Notes: a model not told the origin generated them from the sequence alone. A DNA stretch of 64,000 bases from Pomphorhynchus laevis (GCA_012934845.2 WNNJ02001121.1:62001-126000), one strand, 5' to 3'. Positions 1-12,899 are shown, counted from the first letter of the stretch. Program-made: numbers and translations.

Positions 1-954
1 TATGTATTTTCTTTGCTTTATTGATGCAATCTTTAATTCCGTAATATAGTTTGTAAATAAATGTATGTCATTTGACCAGAATATTATATTCAAACTTGTT
101 TTGCGTGAGCTTATGTTACTGTTTTTATTTGGGAAGAGAGAGAAAAAGGAACACTACGTGAAAAACAATATCGTAGAGTTGATTCGAAACAGAAAAACAA
201 ACAAAAGCTCTTCTCATAGTACGCATAACATCGCCAAAAAAGGAATTCGTATCTGTCTTATGAAAAAGGTGTTTTTTTTTCACGCATTCATATTGCAACA
301 ATATTTTTCAGAATGATATACATGAGATGCTAAGATATCAACGATATTTTGCTAGGATGATGCAACTTGTATCATCAGCAAAAGAACTAATCAGGCGAAG
401 CTGTGAGTTTTGATAAGTAATTTTAAAGAAATTATCAATTGTTAATTCTCATCTAATTAATTGTTTTACCGGCACAATTCGCTATTTTGTGGAATATTTT
501 GAAATACTAAAATTATCTAAATGAAAAAGTTACTTTTAGATTGTAGGTGCACCACTTTTTTAAATTTTAATCATTAAAATCTAATTTTCAAGATTGCATA
601 TTAAACGTTAGCTTAACCGCTAACGTTTTGCTGTTTTCAACGCTTTCCATAGCGTGATATTTCATGATAAAATAATCATTTAAAAAACTTTACATTTAGC
701 TATATATAGCTAAATAAGGCAATGTCTTCCAAGACGGCCAGATTTCTGCAATTTATATAACTTTCAAGCATATTCAAGTATACGAGAAAATTAAAAAAGT
801 AATTGAATTAATTGAAGATTTTTTATAAATGTAGATTTAATTCACAATTTATTTATCTTCACACAAGTTATCATCCGCAATTGGCTATTTTAACTTTTCA
901 AAAAAATCAATGACTAAAATAAATTGAAGTGTCCACACCAGAATTTAATAGTCA
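1..954. other. AT-rich non-coding stretch
   Basis: No convincing gene is seen. The only open frame (near 65-316, plus) is low complexity and resembles nothing I know. It lies next to the 3' end of a minus-strand LINE that begins near 955. Confidence 0.6.
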
Positions 955-2480
955 ATGTCGAATATTTTGCTTGAAGTTGCAGAAGCTAAATGCACATGCA
1001 ATTTCTTTAGGCAGCACATTCCATACATTTAAGGACAGATGTGAATGTCGTACCACACTTTAGAACTTGCCCTGTGGTAATTTATATAGTGATAGATGAT
1101 GACCTCTACGTGCTGACGAACTAATCTTCACATAGTAAGAAGGAAATCTCTCTGTCAAATGAACCATCTGCCACGTCGCAATGAGGTCTAGGTAAATCAG
1201 CATTTGACGCGCTTAAAGCAGCTGTAGGAATCTACGTATGAATACGCAGGTTTAAAACTCAATATGGAGCCTATTTGAAGCGAGCGCTGACTCAAGCTTC
1301 ATGATTTCTCCCTTAGTAGATGGAAATGATGCCTGGATACAATATTCAATATGTGGGCGAACCGACGCGCAATATAGTCGCTTAAAACTTAATGGACGTA
1401 GCCTTGCAAACGTATTTTTGATGCAATAAATAGCTTTCATTGCCTTAATAAAGTAAGTATTTAAGCGAGTTTTCATTGTTCGGTGCAAAATGATACCCAA
1501 ATGACACTCAGACTTCGAGTGTATGAACCCCTAATGAACAGAAACTGTGCACATTTATCAACGTGCAGTTTCATAACATTAATCCTACGCTTAATACGAC
1601 CTTGATCTTGTATTCGATCAAGGTCGTCCTGTCGGGCCGACGTATTATTGATATTAACATACCAGACTGTGAAGTTATCCGCAAAAACCAAGTAAGGGTT
1701 CTGGACTCTTAACAGCAAGTGATTAAAGTAAACAATAAAAAAAGATGATAGAGTAGTATTCTGCGGAACTTCACAATTTCCACGTTTGTGGGAGGATAAC
1801 TGAGTTCCAATTATAGCTGTAAAATCTATTTTGGAGGAAATCGCCGATCCATTTACACAGCAACGAAGAAACTTAATAATGATACGACAAGCAAAGAAAA
1901 CTTTCATGAAGAACTCGATCGAAGGCTATCGAAATGTCAATAAAAGTTACATCATTTGAATTATCAAAACTAAGTGTATCAACCCGCCTTGCGATCAGTT
2001 AGTAAATTAGACATTTGTGATCTACCCCGTGACATAATTTATGTTAAGAAGACGCTATGACTCCATGAGTGTTTAAATGACTCAAGATTCTACGAGCGAC
2101 TAACCTCTCAAGATCTTTGCACATCGAACTTGCCAGGCTTATTGGTCTATAATCACTATAAGTAGTCGCAATGGTTTTCTTTGGAATAGAACAATAATCA
2201 CAAATTTCCATAATTCAAGCACACATTCAGTGGTAAGACTATTCTGAACGATATCGACAATAAATGGGGCCAAGTAGTTTGATAAAGTCTAGAGTAGACA
2301 TGGAGAGTTATCATCAGTACCTGAAGCACTGTACGAATTGACATGAGTGAGTCACTTTGACGTCCTCAGCGAATATTAGAAGAAAATACGGATTATGTGG
2401 TATTGGACCGCCATACTAAGTGAATGGCTAGTGTGAAAAATTCGATGGTAATAAAAATGATAAAGCAAGACTTTCAGCAA
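955..2480 (-). mobile_element. Decayed CR1/Jockey-type LINE, reverse transcriptase part
   Basis: This is the 3' part of a non-LTR retrotransposon that copied its RNA by target-primed reverse transcription. Reading the minus strand, the usual RT blocks appear in order: RPISLASSMCKDLERL (about 2090-2150), a block ending FDRVLH (about 1905-1950), the EVPQNTTLSSFFIVYFNHLL segment that matches GVPQGTVLSPLLF (about 1735-1800), the catalytic LVFADN box in place of YADD (about 1660-1700), VRPHIEYCIQA (about 1330-1370), and a tail with NVWNVLPKEIACAFS (about 1020-1070). That tail is typical of CR1 and Jockey relatives. Several frame changes and stops show it is dead. The 5' part (ORF1 and endonuclease) is not visible. 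The family assignment is inference; the RT identity is clear. Confidence 0.75.
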
Positions 2481-3084
2481 TGCCAGTTTTACTTGTGACT
2501 GGACCTTCACATGTGTGTACAATTTTGATTTCAGTTTTTGAAATAAAATTGCACCCCACTAACGATTGCAGATTCAATAAAATTTAATACATAATTGAGA
2601 TATATCCACATCAGCTACAGCTACATAGTGTATACTTTGGAGCCCATCACACTCTGTGGACACGGGAATCACTTCTACATCGTCAAATTCAAATGGTTAT
2701 ATGCATAATACCAAAGAATCAATATCTGCTTCAATTTTAATTTCACTTTCTAACTTCAAAGCTGACGTCAAACAATCCGAAAAACCTTCAGACGCTAACT
2801 CTATTTTTCTGAATACTTTTTCTAAATACGTAATTTGACTAGACACATTTCACATATGTTTCGTGTCCTTTACTCTAATGTCTAAAGTTTTATTAATATG
2901 ATGGGCTCGATTCTCGCCTTGATTAACCGTAATTTTTGAAATACTTGTTGTTAGATATGGTCAAAACTTTGTTAGATTAAATATGGTTATCTACAATCAA
3001 AACTAAGTATAGATAATTGACCAAAAATACACACACTAGACGTATATGTTCCCTCTCACTTAATTAAATCTGTAATAAATAACT
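2481..3084. other. Unassigned spacer
   Basis: I recognise no gene. A 60-codon open frame at 2656-2838 is low complexity and is not convincing. Confidence 0.5.
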
Positions 3085-3860
3085 TAAAAATGGTTATCGA
3101 AAATTTGTGAATAATACAATCCGAATACGACTAAGAATAATAAACTTATAGATAATTGACCAAAAGATGTACACTTTGACACGTTTCGTGCCGGTTTGTG
3201 GTGCGTGTCTAAAGATCTGACGTTCAATCTCAAATTTATTATGTGTGTACGTTGCGGTGTCGATCAAACCGATTATTCAGCCAAATTTAATGAAATTTCA
3301 TGGTAGAACTGCTAATCTGGAAGGTATTTCAACTGTTGTTTTCCTGTGATTAAAGACGTAAGTAACAGTTCAATTGTTTCTAAGGGTGCGGAGGTACTCC
3401 CCCTATCCCCAAACTACATAATCTCTTGATAATTACTCTAAATTCAATAAAGGGCCAAAATGTCATCTTGCTTGGAGACTTCAACAAGTGTCAAAAGATT
3501 AGACTAATTATGTACCTCTCATCCTATGTGATGCTATAAACATAATACTTTTATACATCATGAACGACATATGTTAATCGAGCACCCACAGGCTAAATCG
3601 ATTTAGTAGTAATCCCCGTCCTCGATCTATGATCTTCCAATGAAATGTTACTTGTAGAAAGGTCAACTATAGATCTGCTTAATATAGTGATCACTCCATT
3701 ATCTTCATAGAATTATATGCAATCGGATCACATACCAAACATATTGAAGCTACGATTCCTTTGAAGATCGAATATAATGCCGCCGTAGAATTATTTTGCA
3801 TATGCATATCGACCTAATCAATTAAAAGGATAAATTTCTTCTTTGAAGAAATTCTTATTA
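3085..3860 (+). mobile_element. Internally deleted LINE copy (5' region plus endonuclease scrap)
   Basis: Bases 3085-3443 are a diverged copy of 4140-4640, the leader region of the next LINE. At about 3443 the match stops and the sequence passes into a frame reading NVILLGDFNK, a typical apurinic endonuclease block (GDFN). This copy therefore looks like the same LINE family with its ORF1 region deleted. The rest, to about 3860, is decayed. Confidence 0.55.
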
Positions 3861-4139
3861 AATAAATTATCTTTCAAGAGTAAATATGTTCATTGAAATA
3901 CATACCCTATGTTGTTTTCGTGTGCTGTGTAGATGCTTGAAGGGATTTATATAGTTCTAGAACGTGATTTTGTGAGCGAAAATGGAGTGTACATAAACTT
4001 AAGGTTGTCATCTCTTTTGAACTGAATTAACTTCTCTAAAATGTATATTAATTCTGGACAAAACTCGAATGAAACAAACCAGACTTTAAATCGCTTCTGA
4101 ATTCGTTAAGCCTAACGAATCTAGGTTCATTTTCAAACA

Positions 4140-6551
4140 CTTAAAAATGATTATCGTGATATTCGAAAATTTGTGAATAATAATTCTTAATTTATCCTGT
4201 ATAGAGATGTTTAAACGGCCTATAATGATACATCGAAAGTATCATTGAATAATAAACTTAAGTGTTTTCGAATTTGTGGACTCTAAGGATGTGGTGATCT
4301 GCCATCACTGTGCGGCGAGAAACGCTGCACATTGTTTTGGCGGTACTGATGCTTTGATGTCATAACGTTTCGTGCCGGTTTGTGGTGCGTGTCTATAAAG
4401 ATCTGAAGGCGTTCAATCTCAAATTTATATGAATGTGTGTAAACGTTGCGGTAGATCGATCAAACTCGATTATTCAGCCAAATTTAATGAAATTTCATGG
4501 TAGAACTGCTAATCTGGAAGGTATTTCAACTGTTGTTTTCCTGTGATTAAAGACGTAAGTAACAGTTCAATTGTTTCTAAGGGTGCGGAGGTACTCCCCC
4601 TATCCCCAAACTACATAATCTCTTGATAATTACTCTAAAGGAGCCACATGCTCGGAATGCTCACTTTAAGTTGTTTCTAAAAGCGTTTGTTGAGAGATAT
4701 AAAAATAGAGATATCTTTAACTCTTTAAGGTCATTCGGTACCGTGATTAAAATATCCTTCGCTACGAGCGATTTGTTAAAGAATTATGTCAATTTTTCAT
4801 CACTTGGTACAATTACAGCCAAGCCAGTGATGGCTTCTTTGAAAATTACAAATTTTCCAATGCACTTGGATGATAATAACCTCTCTGAGCTTGAGAAGAA
4901 GTATGGTATCTCTGCTCTACGACCACTCACAAGCAAAATCGTGTTACCATTACCTATATGTTTCTCCTCAGCCCCTTTGGAGCAGGCTGAGGTTTCAAAT
5001 GCAGTATGAACCCTTCTTAGGATTCAATCTGAGCTTTTAGCTCATTTCGACGGATGCTTATACCTACCCCCATAGCAACCGTTGTCACGCGCGGGTGCAT
5101 TGGTCTTCTACTTGCACTCAGCCCGCCACCTGCGGGGTATGTGGCGTGGGCTACAGCATTGAGGCAGGGGAGATGTGCACCTCTCCCCCTCTATGCTCTA
5201 ATTGCGGTGAGTTCCACCTCGCCTGGTCTCGTCGCTGTCCGGTGTTTAAATTTTACAAAGATAAATTATGCCCTGTCGTTCATTCGGCTAAAAATGAATC
5301 GTTCTCCGATTCTTTCTCAGAAAGAGGGGGCTCGACCCACGTCGTCCCCCTGTAAAGATTGGGAAGTTATTAAAGAAAGCGGCCTCTAAGGGAAATGATG
5401 AAAATGGTCGTGGGCAAGTGCCCACTCTGGATAACGATAGTGGTGGAGGGGGTAACCCTTCCACCCCTAGCTCTGTCTAGGGATGAGGCAATCCCATACA
5501 GCTGACAAACACAATGCAGAATATGGTCTCCGCCTTGGTCTCTGCACTTTATTCAAGTTCGGGAGTTTCCACTCAGCATGCCTTACCTAGCTCGAAAAAG
5601 AGGGGGCCTCGGCTCACGTCGTTCCCCCCATTAAGAACGAGAAGCTCCTGAAGAAGAAAGACGAGTCGGCTTCACATGGAAATGAAGACAATGCCCGTGG
5701 GAAAGTGCTCGCCCAGGACAGAGTTGGTGGCGGGAAGGGCAACCTTTCCGCCCCTAGCTCTGTCTAGAGATGAGATAATCCCACCCAGCTGACCTAACAC
5801 AATGCAGAGTACCCGTGAGCCTTTTTAACTGAATATCCTTCAGTGGAATTCGGGAAGAGCTTCTGCCCTTAGACTTCTATCTGGTAGAGACGCAGATTCT
5901 ATAGTCCTTCAGGAGACGCGATCTATCCGTCTCCCCCAGGAAATTACTTGATTCATACGAAAACACGTTTGTTCCCACTATACTCCGTACATAACCCCAC
6001 CTCACTTTTCTTAATCTCAAGGTATTTTAACCCTAGTTAAATGCTTCTTAAGATCGCTCGTTCTACTCAACTATTCTTGCCAACCCTTTCTTGTTTGGTA
6101 GTTTCACTCTGTAATAACGGTAAACGCCTCAGTCTGGCTAATGCCTACATCCGACCATGTGAGATTCACAAGAACCCTGACTTCCTGGATAAGATTATTG
6201 ATAGTGGCTATGACATGGTACTTGGTGACTTCAACGACAGAACCGGTCGTTGGATGATTGCAGCACTCCGCTGAACCAGGAATGCTTATCTTATTCACAA
6301 ACTACCGTCCCCCACTTTTCATTGCACATCAACGAATTCACTCCTCGACTTATTACTGCTTAATGAGAGGTGGTTGTTAAAACCACACTGTACGGAGCAG
6401 TCGCAACAACTTCTGTTCACCTCATGACTTGATTTGTTGGCGGATAGAAGAGGACACGCTGCTTCGAAGGTGATTTTACTTTGATCCTATCAGAGTGGCT
6501 TTTTTCAGGCAGCTATCCAACGAATCAGGCAGCTTCCCCCGAATTGGTAAT
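4140..6551 (+). mobile_element. LINE 5' half (leader, ORF1, endonuclease), cut by an LTR element
   Basis: A plus-strand non-LTR element. Its ORF1-like region starts near 4638 and is followed by cysteine/histidine knuckles and an apurinic-type endonuclease. The endonuclease blocks are NILQWNSGRASALRLL and IVLQETRS (about 5830-5920), LANAYIRPC (about 6130) and MVLGDFNDRTGRW (about 6215-6255), then SSLLDLLLLNERW (about 6330). The block at about 6552 ends at the target site of the Ty3/Gypsy element. The rest of the LINE resumes at 10387. Stops and frame changes show that it is inactive. Confidence 0.75.
4638..5480 (+). pseudogene. LINE ORF1 (Gag-like, zinc-knuckle) remnant
   Basis: The first frame (about 4638-5009) encodes a roughly 120-residue globular region beginning EPHARNAHFKLFLKAF. 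A shifted frame (about 5100-5355) then carries cysteine clusters: ATCGVCGVGY, PPLCSNCGEFHLAWSRRCP. This spacing of C..C, C..C, H and RRCP resembles the zinc-knuckle end of Jockey and I-type ORF1 proteins, which bind element RNA. A second partial duplicate of the same tail (a serine-rich linker) follows at about 5590-5770. No ATG decides the start. Confidence 0.5.
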
Positions 6552-6556
6552 GAGAG

Positions 6557-6627
6557 TGTATTGATATTTATATGTTATGTTTTCAGATGTTCGCATAAAG
6601 CCTTTTGTTGTTGTTCGCCTCGGTTCA
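6557..6627 (+). repeat. 5' LTR of the Ty3/Gypsy element (71 bp)
   Basis: Starts TG and ends CA, and is preceded by GAGAG. It is nearly identical to 10311-10381. At 71 bp it is very short for this group. Confidence 0.85.
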
Positions 6628-9600
6628 ATTTATGCGAACATTGTGAATGGACAAGCTACTCAAACCAGCGATCCTAGATGCTTTAACCGATGGGATTGAT
6701 TCGGCAAAAGTTTGGCGTCATTGGTTACAAAGATTTAATGCGTTTGTACGAGTTCTTGAAGATGCCACAAACCAACAAAAGCTTGACCTTCTGATCAACC
6801 ACATCTCTCCAATCCTTTATGATATCATCGAAGGAGTCGATGATTATGATATCGCGATCGATACGTTAAGTAGAAGTTTTATAAAGGACAGGGGAGATGT
6901 ATATGCAAGACATCAGCTGCATAATTTGAAGCAAGCCGAAAACCAGACAATCGACCAGTTCATTCAAACGACAGAATCCGTTGCCCGTCAAATCAAGTTC
7001 AAAGATGTAACTTCACGAGAACATCGAGATTCTTTGTTGTTGGATACTTTTGTGGCTGGAATTATTTCCACATCGATCAGATAACGTCTACTTGAAACCG
7101 TCGATCTTAACAAAGAGAGTGCTTATCGGATCGCTCGATCAATCGAGTTGGCACAGGTTGAAGCATCGGAATTCCGGTTATCTTCACGGGATATCACTCA
7201 ATCTGAAAATATGGAATCTATGATTAACTATTCTAATCCACAGCAGTTGACAAATTTACCCAGAGATGATTCGGAAACACATCAAGAATGTTCTGCAATC
7301 AAAAGTCAAGAGCGATGCTACTTTTACGGTCGAAACCGCCACGTGTGGAGTAACTGTCCTGCCTGCAACGCTACCTGTCATACGTGCAACAAGAAAGGAC
7401 ACTTTTCTAACATGTGCCGTTTAAGAAATTCTGGTACGTCTGCGTCTTTATATTCAATAAGCACAACAAACGCGTCATCATCAAACTTAATCCAGCCCAC
7501 TATAAGTTTGAATAATATCTCAGTAAGCGGGATGATCGATTCTGGAAGTTCATTTAAATTGTCAGAAGTGATGTCGCTACAAAGTGCAAGCTTGTGAGAA
7601 AATCCATAAATTTAAAAGTTTCTCGCTGCATCTGAATTTTCCTGTGAGTTAAGACATTGTACATTCGCCGATGTTGTTTTAAACAATCGTTTCTATCGAA
7701 ATGTAAAATTCTTCATTCTCCTTACCCTAGTAATAGATGTGATCCTCGGTGTACCCTTTCTTCGTCAACACTCGACGGTGACCATAGAATTCAACGGAGT
7801 AGAACGTCCTTTGGTCGTTGTTGCAGGTGTTGGGGAAATGAAAGTTGAAGCCCCGTCTCTATTTCAATTCCTAGAAAAAGCGGTAAAACCTGTTGCAATT
7901 CCATCTCGTCGAAGAACTCCAGAAGATAACTGTTTTATCGTAGCCGAGGTAAAACGCCTATTAGATTCCAGTATCATCAAGAATAGCACGTCTCCGTGGC
8001 GTGCACAAGTTGTCCTGGTTAAAAATCCTGGTCGCGAAGTGCGAATGGTAATAGATTACAGTTTGACGGTTAATCGATTCACTCATCTTGACAGCTTCCC
8101 TCTTCCCAGGATTGACGAATTCATTGATAAGCTATCTCCATTCAAAAGTTTCAGTCGATTAGACCTAAAGAATGCTTATCATCAGGTTCCCATTCAGGAG
8201 AATGAGAGGCATTACACTGCATTTGAAGCTAATGGTCGTTTGTACCAATTTAAACGCCTACCGTTCGGATTGACAAATGCAGTGGCGGCTTTCCAACGTA
8301 TCATCGCTAAGTTAATCGAGGAAGAGGATCTTGAATCTACGTACGCTTATTTGGATGATGTTATTATCGGCGGTGAAACAAAGGAACTTCACCAAAGGAA
8401 TCTTGATCGCTTCTTAGAAGTTGCTAAGAAATATAATATCACTTTAAATACGTCAAAATGTATTTTCGGAGTCTCTAAGGTATGTTTTCTTGGCTACCAG
8501 ATAGATAACGGTTGCATTTCACCTGACCCTGATCGTGTCAAACCCTTATTGGAAATGCCTGAGCCAAAATCATTAGTCGAACTTAAACGTATTATAGGAA
8601 TGTTCGTACACTATTCTCGATGGATAAAGAATTTTTCAAATGTCGTTCGACCTTTAGCACAAACTGTATCTTTTCCGCTGTCTCTTCATGCAAAAGAATC
8701 ATTTGCGAGTCTGAAACACAGCCTTGCATCAACTACATTGTCTAAAGTAGATTTCTCAGTCCCATTCGTGGCCGAGACAGACGCATCTGCCTTTGCGATC
8801 GGTGCTACTTTGTCTCAAAATTTTAAACCAGTCGCATTCTTCTCACGTACTCTGGATAAGAACGCGATGAAATATGCAGCTGTTGAGAAAGAGGCACTAG
8901 CCATAGTAGAATCTATAAGATACTGGCGTCACTATTTATCCTGTAGACATTTCACCGTTCTGACGGATTAACAGTCCGTGGCATTTTTGTTCTCAAATAA
9001 ACATTACAGTAAGATCAAAAATGACAAAATCAATCGTTGGAGAATAGAATTGTCCGAATATCAGTTCGACGTGTCATATCGATGCTGCAAAGAAAATCAG
9101 GTAGCTGACGATATGTCTCGAATTGCTTTAGGATCAGTCACGAGTGATTTAAAAGAACTCGAAAGGATGCATGATCATTTGTGTCACCCTGGGGTAACAA
9201 GGATGTGGCACTATGTACGACATCGAAATTTTCCGTATTCTATTGAAGATGTTAAAAAAGTCATCAAAGGTTGTCCTAGCTGCAACGAATTGAAACCTCA
9301 CTTTTATAAACCCCCTCGAAGTACCTTAATTAAAGCCAGTAAACCATGGGAGCGTTTGTCCTTAGATTTTAAAGGCTCGCTGCCCAGCTCGAGTAAGAAA
9401 AGATATATTTTATCTAAGGTAGATGAATATAGCCGATTTCCCTTTGAGTTTCCCTGTGCTGACACCAGTTCTCGATCGGTAATTCAGTGTCTTGAGTCGT
9501 TGTTCGCATTATTTGGCACGCCTGAGAATATCCATACCGATCGGGGTACTTCTTTCACGTCAGTAGAGTTCCGTAAATATTTATTGACATTGGGAATCAC

Positions 9601-10310
9601 GCTATCATATTCCACTCCCTACCATCCTACCTCAAATGGCCAGATTGAGCGCTATAACGGGTTGATATGGAACGCGATACGGTTGTATCATCATAATAAT
9701 AAGATTCCAATCGAACGGTGGGAAACAACACTTCCAAAGGCACTTCATTCGATCAGATCTCTTTTATGCACTTCGACTAATGAAACGCCTCATGAACGTA
9801 TATTCAAATTCAATCGCAGATCAGCTAAGGGAGTCAGCTTACCTGAGTGGTTAATCAATCCTGGACCTATCTTTGTAAAGAATTTCAACCGTATTAGTAA
9901 AAACGATCCACTTGTAGATCGCGCAGAGCTTATTCATGCCAACGAGAACTACGCTCTAGTTCGATACCCTAATGGAAAAGAGACTCACATTTCAACTCAA
10001 TATCTAGCTCCCAATAACTGTAATCAAAATGTATTCGAAGAATCCAACATATCTCAAAATTGCCAGATGGACGATTCACCCCCTGCAATGTTTACTCCGG
10101 ATATCCACAATTTACAAACAGAGGTGGATTCAAATAACAGTGCTACAAGCTCAGCGTCGCATATACCTAATGAGAATTATGATCTGAATAAAGTTCACGA
10201 TTGTCAAGAGCAACAAGTAGATCTACAGCAGATCCCGTCAATGGAATTTCGACGATCGACACGTATGCGTCGATCACCGAACTATTTGTCTGATTATATC
10301 GTTGGGAGAA

Positions 10311-10381
10311 TGTACTGATATTTATATGTTATGTTTTCAGATGTTCGCATAAAGCCTTTTGTTGTTGTTCGCCTCGGTTCA
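10311..10381 (+). repeat. 3' LTR of the Ty3/Gypsy element (71 bp)
   Basis: Matches the 5' LTR and is followed by the second GAGAG. The end of the pol reading frame lies inside its first bases. Confidence 0.85.
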
Positions 10382-10386
10382 GAGAG

Positions 10387-11780
10387 TTTAACCGAATTTA
10401 ATTACAACCTCTCTTGCAAGCTACCGCGTTGCTTTCGACAACCTATAAAAGTCGTATCTACAGTCCAAATCCGACAAAACTCAAGATTTTAGCATATATG
10501 CTTAGTCTTTCCAATCTCTCTGCTTCTGCCAGGCAAGTTCTCTCGAAAGAATATTGGAGCACTAGATATAGGTTCCAACTGGGTAAGGATAGGACAAGCA
10601 TTGCTTCCCTTAATCCAGCTCAGTCTTCCTTCTGGAATATATTTAAGAAAGAGAAGTTTGTTTGTTGGAGAGATAGGGCTTTGGGGTGGATCGGTAGTAT
10701 AAGCCTTGATAAAGATTTAGAGGAGTCACTATCCCTACATAATTACGGAGCCACTCAATCATCTCAGTCAATCCAGTCCTCGGGAAACTTTAGGAGTAGG
10801 GATCTATCTGTTACAGATATCCTTAACTCCTGGGGGCCTCTTCCGTGCACCTCCGAATCCGTCGTTCCAATCTCTTCTCTTGTCTGTCAGCTTTTGACAT
10901 CCGGACAAAAAATATAAGTGGATGTCACAATGCTATTCGCTGCCTTATCCGATGTGGCCGGCATCAACATTAGTAGACGTATTTTTTACCTAAGAAAAAT
11001 CCGGTTTCATGTCCTAAAGACCTGCGGCCCATATCGATTCAAAATTCCCTCGTTTCGATCTACGAAAAAGTGCTTGCGCGTAGAATCCGCGATCATCTGA
11101 TTGGGCGAAATTTAATCCAACCAGGTTTTCATTGATACGTAAAATATCGCTAGATCCATACTGCAATAGGTGAAGTGCACAGGTTTTGTCGGGATAACAG
11201 TGATCAGCTTGCTGTGGCTGTTTTTCTAGACTTTTCTGCTGCATTTGACCGCATTTCCATTCTTTTTGTTATCTCTTCTCTCAGGTCCCTCGTGTTGCCT
11301 GCGAGAATTGTTAACAGAGTGGAGATCCTGCTGTATACCAAGCGATTTTACTATGATGACGACCCTGATGCGCGTCAGTTTAACCCCATTACGGGTGTAT
11401 CTCAACGATCCCCACTTTCTGCTATCTTATATCTTGCTGCCTCCATTAACCTATTCAAAATATTTAAACGCGAACAACGTCTTGTGGTGTACGCTGATGA
11501 TACCACATCCCTGTTCTCTGGACGCAGGTGCAAAGACGTAGTCTCGGACATTATCCGTTTCTTTTTAAGATTAAAAGACCAGTTACCCAAATCTGATCTT
11601 ATTTTAAACTCTGCGAAATCGCAGGTAGTTGTATTTAATGGCGCCCCTGCAACAAAGCAAAAACTTAAGAGATTAGCACTCTCTGCAATCTCCTCCATTT
11701 TGACTAATCAACCAATTCCGGTTTTCACGAGTTCAAAGAAATTTATGTCATTTGGTGTTTTCTTTCTTTAGCTGAACCTG
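10387..11780 (+). mobile_element. LINE 3' half with reverse transcriptase, downstream of the LTR insertion
   Basis: Continuation of the LINE interrupted at 6552. A region of about 500 nt links endonuclease and RT (W-rich, about 10540-10900). It is followed by RT blocks in more than one frame: LRPISIQNSLVSIYEKVLAR (about 11020-11080), VAVFLDFSAAFDRI (about 11210-11260), GVSQRSPLSAILY (about 11390-11430) and LVVYADDTTSLFSG (about 11480-11525) with the intact YADD site. The arrangement suits the Jockey or I group. The segment is inactive because of stops and frame changes between blocks. Confidence 0.75.
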
Positions 11781-12852
11781 TATTATTTTGCTAAAGAAAA
11801 TCTATTATTAAGATTTGAAAAATAACTGATTGATTTTTGATAAAGAAACAGTTAGTTTCTTTCGTTTGTGCATTACGGAGCAACTGGCGAAGAGGGTGCA
11901 AGCAGTGTTCAAATACAACAAATCATGGATCAACAGCAACAAGCTTTAAGTTAATGTCCGACTACTTTCAACAGCACAACTCTGACGGTCAATCAAAAAC
12001 TGTTCTTACATTCAGAGAATATATTGAAACGGAGAAAGAATGGAGTGAATATCACGAAACGTTATGGCATCAAAGAATCAGTACCGCCAAAACAATGTGC
12101 GACGTTTCTCGCCGCACATTGATGGCGGATCACCACAAGGGAGTTTATAAAATCTGCGATTTATAAATCAATAAAGATAGTACGTGATAGGTCATTTTAG
12201 AATTATATTGTATAGATAGAATATTTCTGTTAAAGCACTAAACCGGCGATTCGGCATAATGCAGTACGAGACATCGTAGACTATGTTTTATCATAAATAC
12301 GCCACGGAGTTAGAATTGAACCAAATTTGAAGACAGTGGAGGATAATGTGTTGTTCGAGCAAACCACAACTTTCAGAGATTCGGAAGCTCGCCTAGATGA
12401 AGTATGTCAGGGATTATGCATTAGCAATTTTGAGCGAACGCTTTTCGACTTATGTATCTTTAATATCACACGCAACTCGCCTCGAGAATATCACTAGCAA
12501 CGTAAAATTGCTAGTGAGAGGGTGTCATTGTTAAACATGCAAGATTTGAACCGTAAGTCTTATCAATATCTGGAGGAATCGGCCCCAGAAAAAATCGTAT
12601 GATCAAAACAATGGCTACACTGATGGCAAGATCTTCCCGCGCACGTACGCAGATTATGCTATTGAAATCAAGCGACGGATAAGTGTTAAAATGTCACGGG
12701 CATCGCCTGCTTGTTTACGGTCGCTCCGTTCCAAAATGCATTGTTCAATTATATGCCGGAGTAATGCCGATCAACATGACTGATGAGGAATAATTAATAA
12801 ATGACATAATTCATTATTGTAAAACAGTAACTTGCACATTGATTTTTTGTAA
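11781..12852. other. Spacer with an inverted copy of the LINE leader flank
   Basis: Bases about 12061-12150 are, in reverse complement, a close copy of 4290-4375. A 109-codon frame across 11837-12166 lacks an ATG start and contains this repeat; I do not call it a gene. The rest, to 12852, shows nothing I recognise. Confidence 0.5.
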
Positions 12853-12899
12853 TAGAATTAAATGTCCGCTTATCTCTCAGCTTCATGTTGTTAAGATGT

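Larger units (their letters stand above)
6557..10381 (+). mobile_element. Ty3/Gypsy-type LTR retrotransposon, near complete but broken
   Basis: The element has 71-bp LTRs (6557-6627 and 10311-10381) and a 5-bp target duplication GAGAG (6552-6556 and 10382-10386). It sits inside a LINE. Parts in order: Gag about 6.65-7.1 kb; zinc knuckles with CHTCNKKGHFSNMC about 7.37-7.42 kb; an aspartic protease-like MIDSGSS about 7.54 kb; reverse transcriptase with MVIDYS, SRLDLKNAYHQ and AYLDD about 8.0-8.37 kb; RNase H with FVAETDAS about 8.77 kb; integrase with an HPGV...CPSC zinc part about 9.18-9.29 kb and a core with SLDFKG, HTDRG and NGQIERYNG about 9.36-9.66 kb. RT-RNaseH-integrase order fits Ty3/Gypsy. 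No envelope gene is seen. It is broken, with roughly three to five breaks. LTRs differing at about one site suggest a young insertion. Confidence 0.9.

Noticed and set aside
65-316. 83-codon open frame as a gene
   Set aside because: Low complexity, no homologue recognised, and no splice context.
11837-12166. 109-codon open frame as a gene
   Set aside because: No ATG start, and it overlaps an inverted repeat shared with a LINE leader flank.
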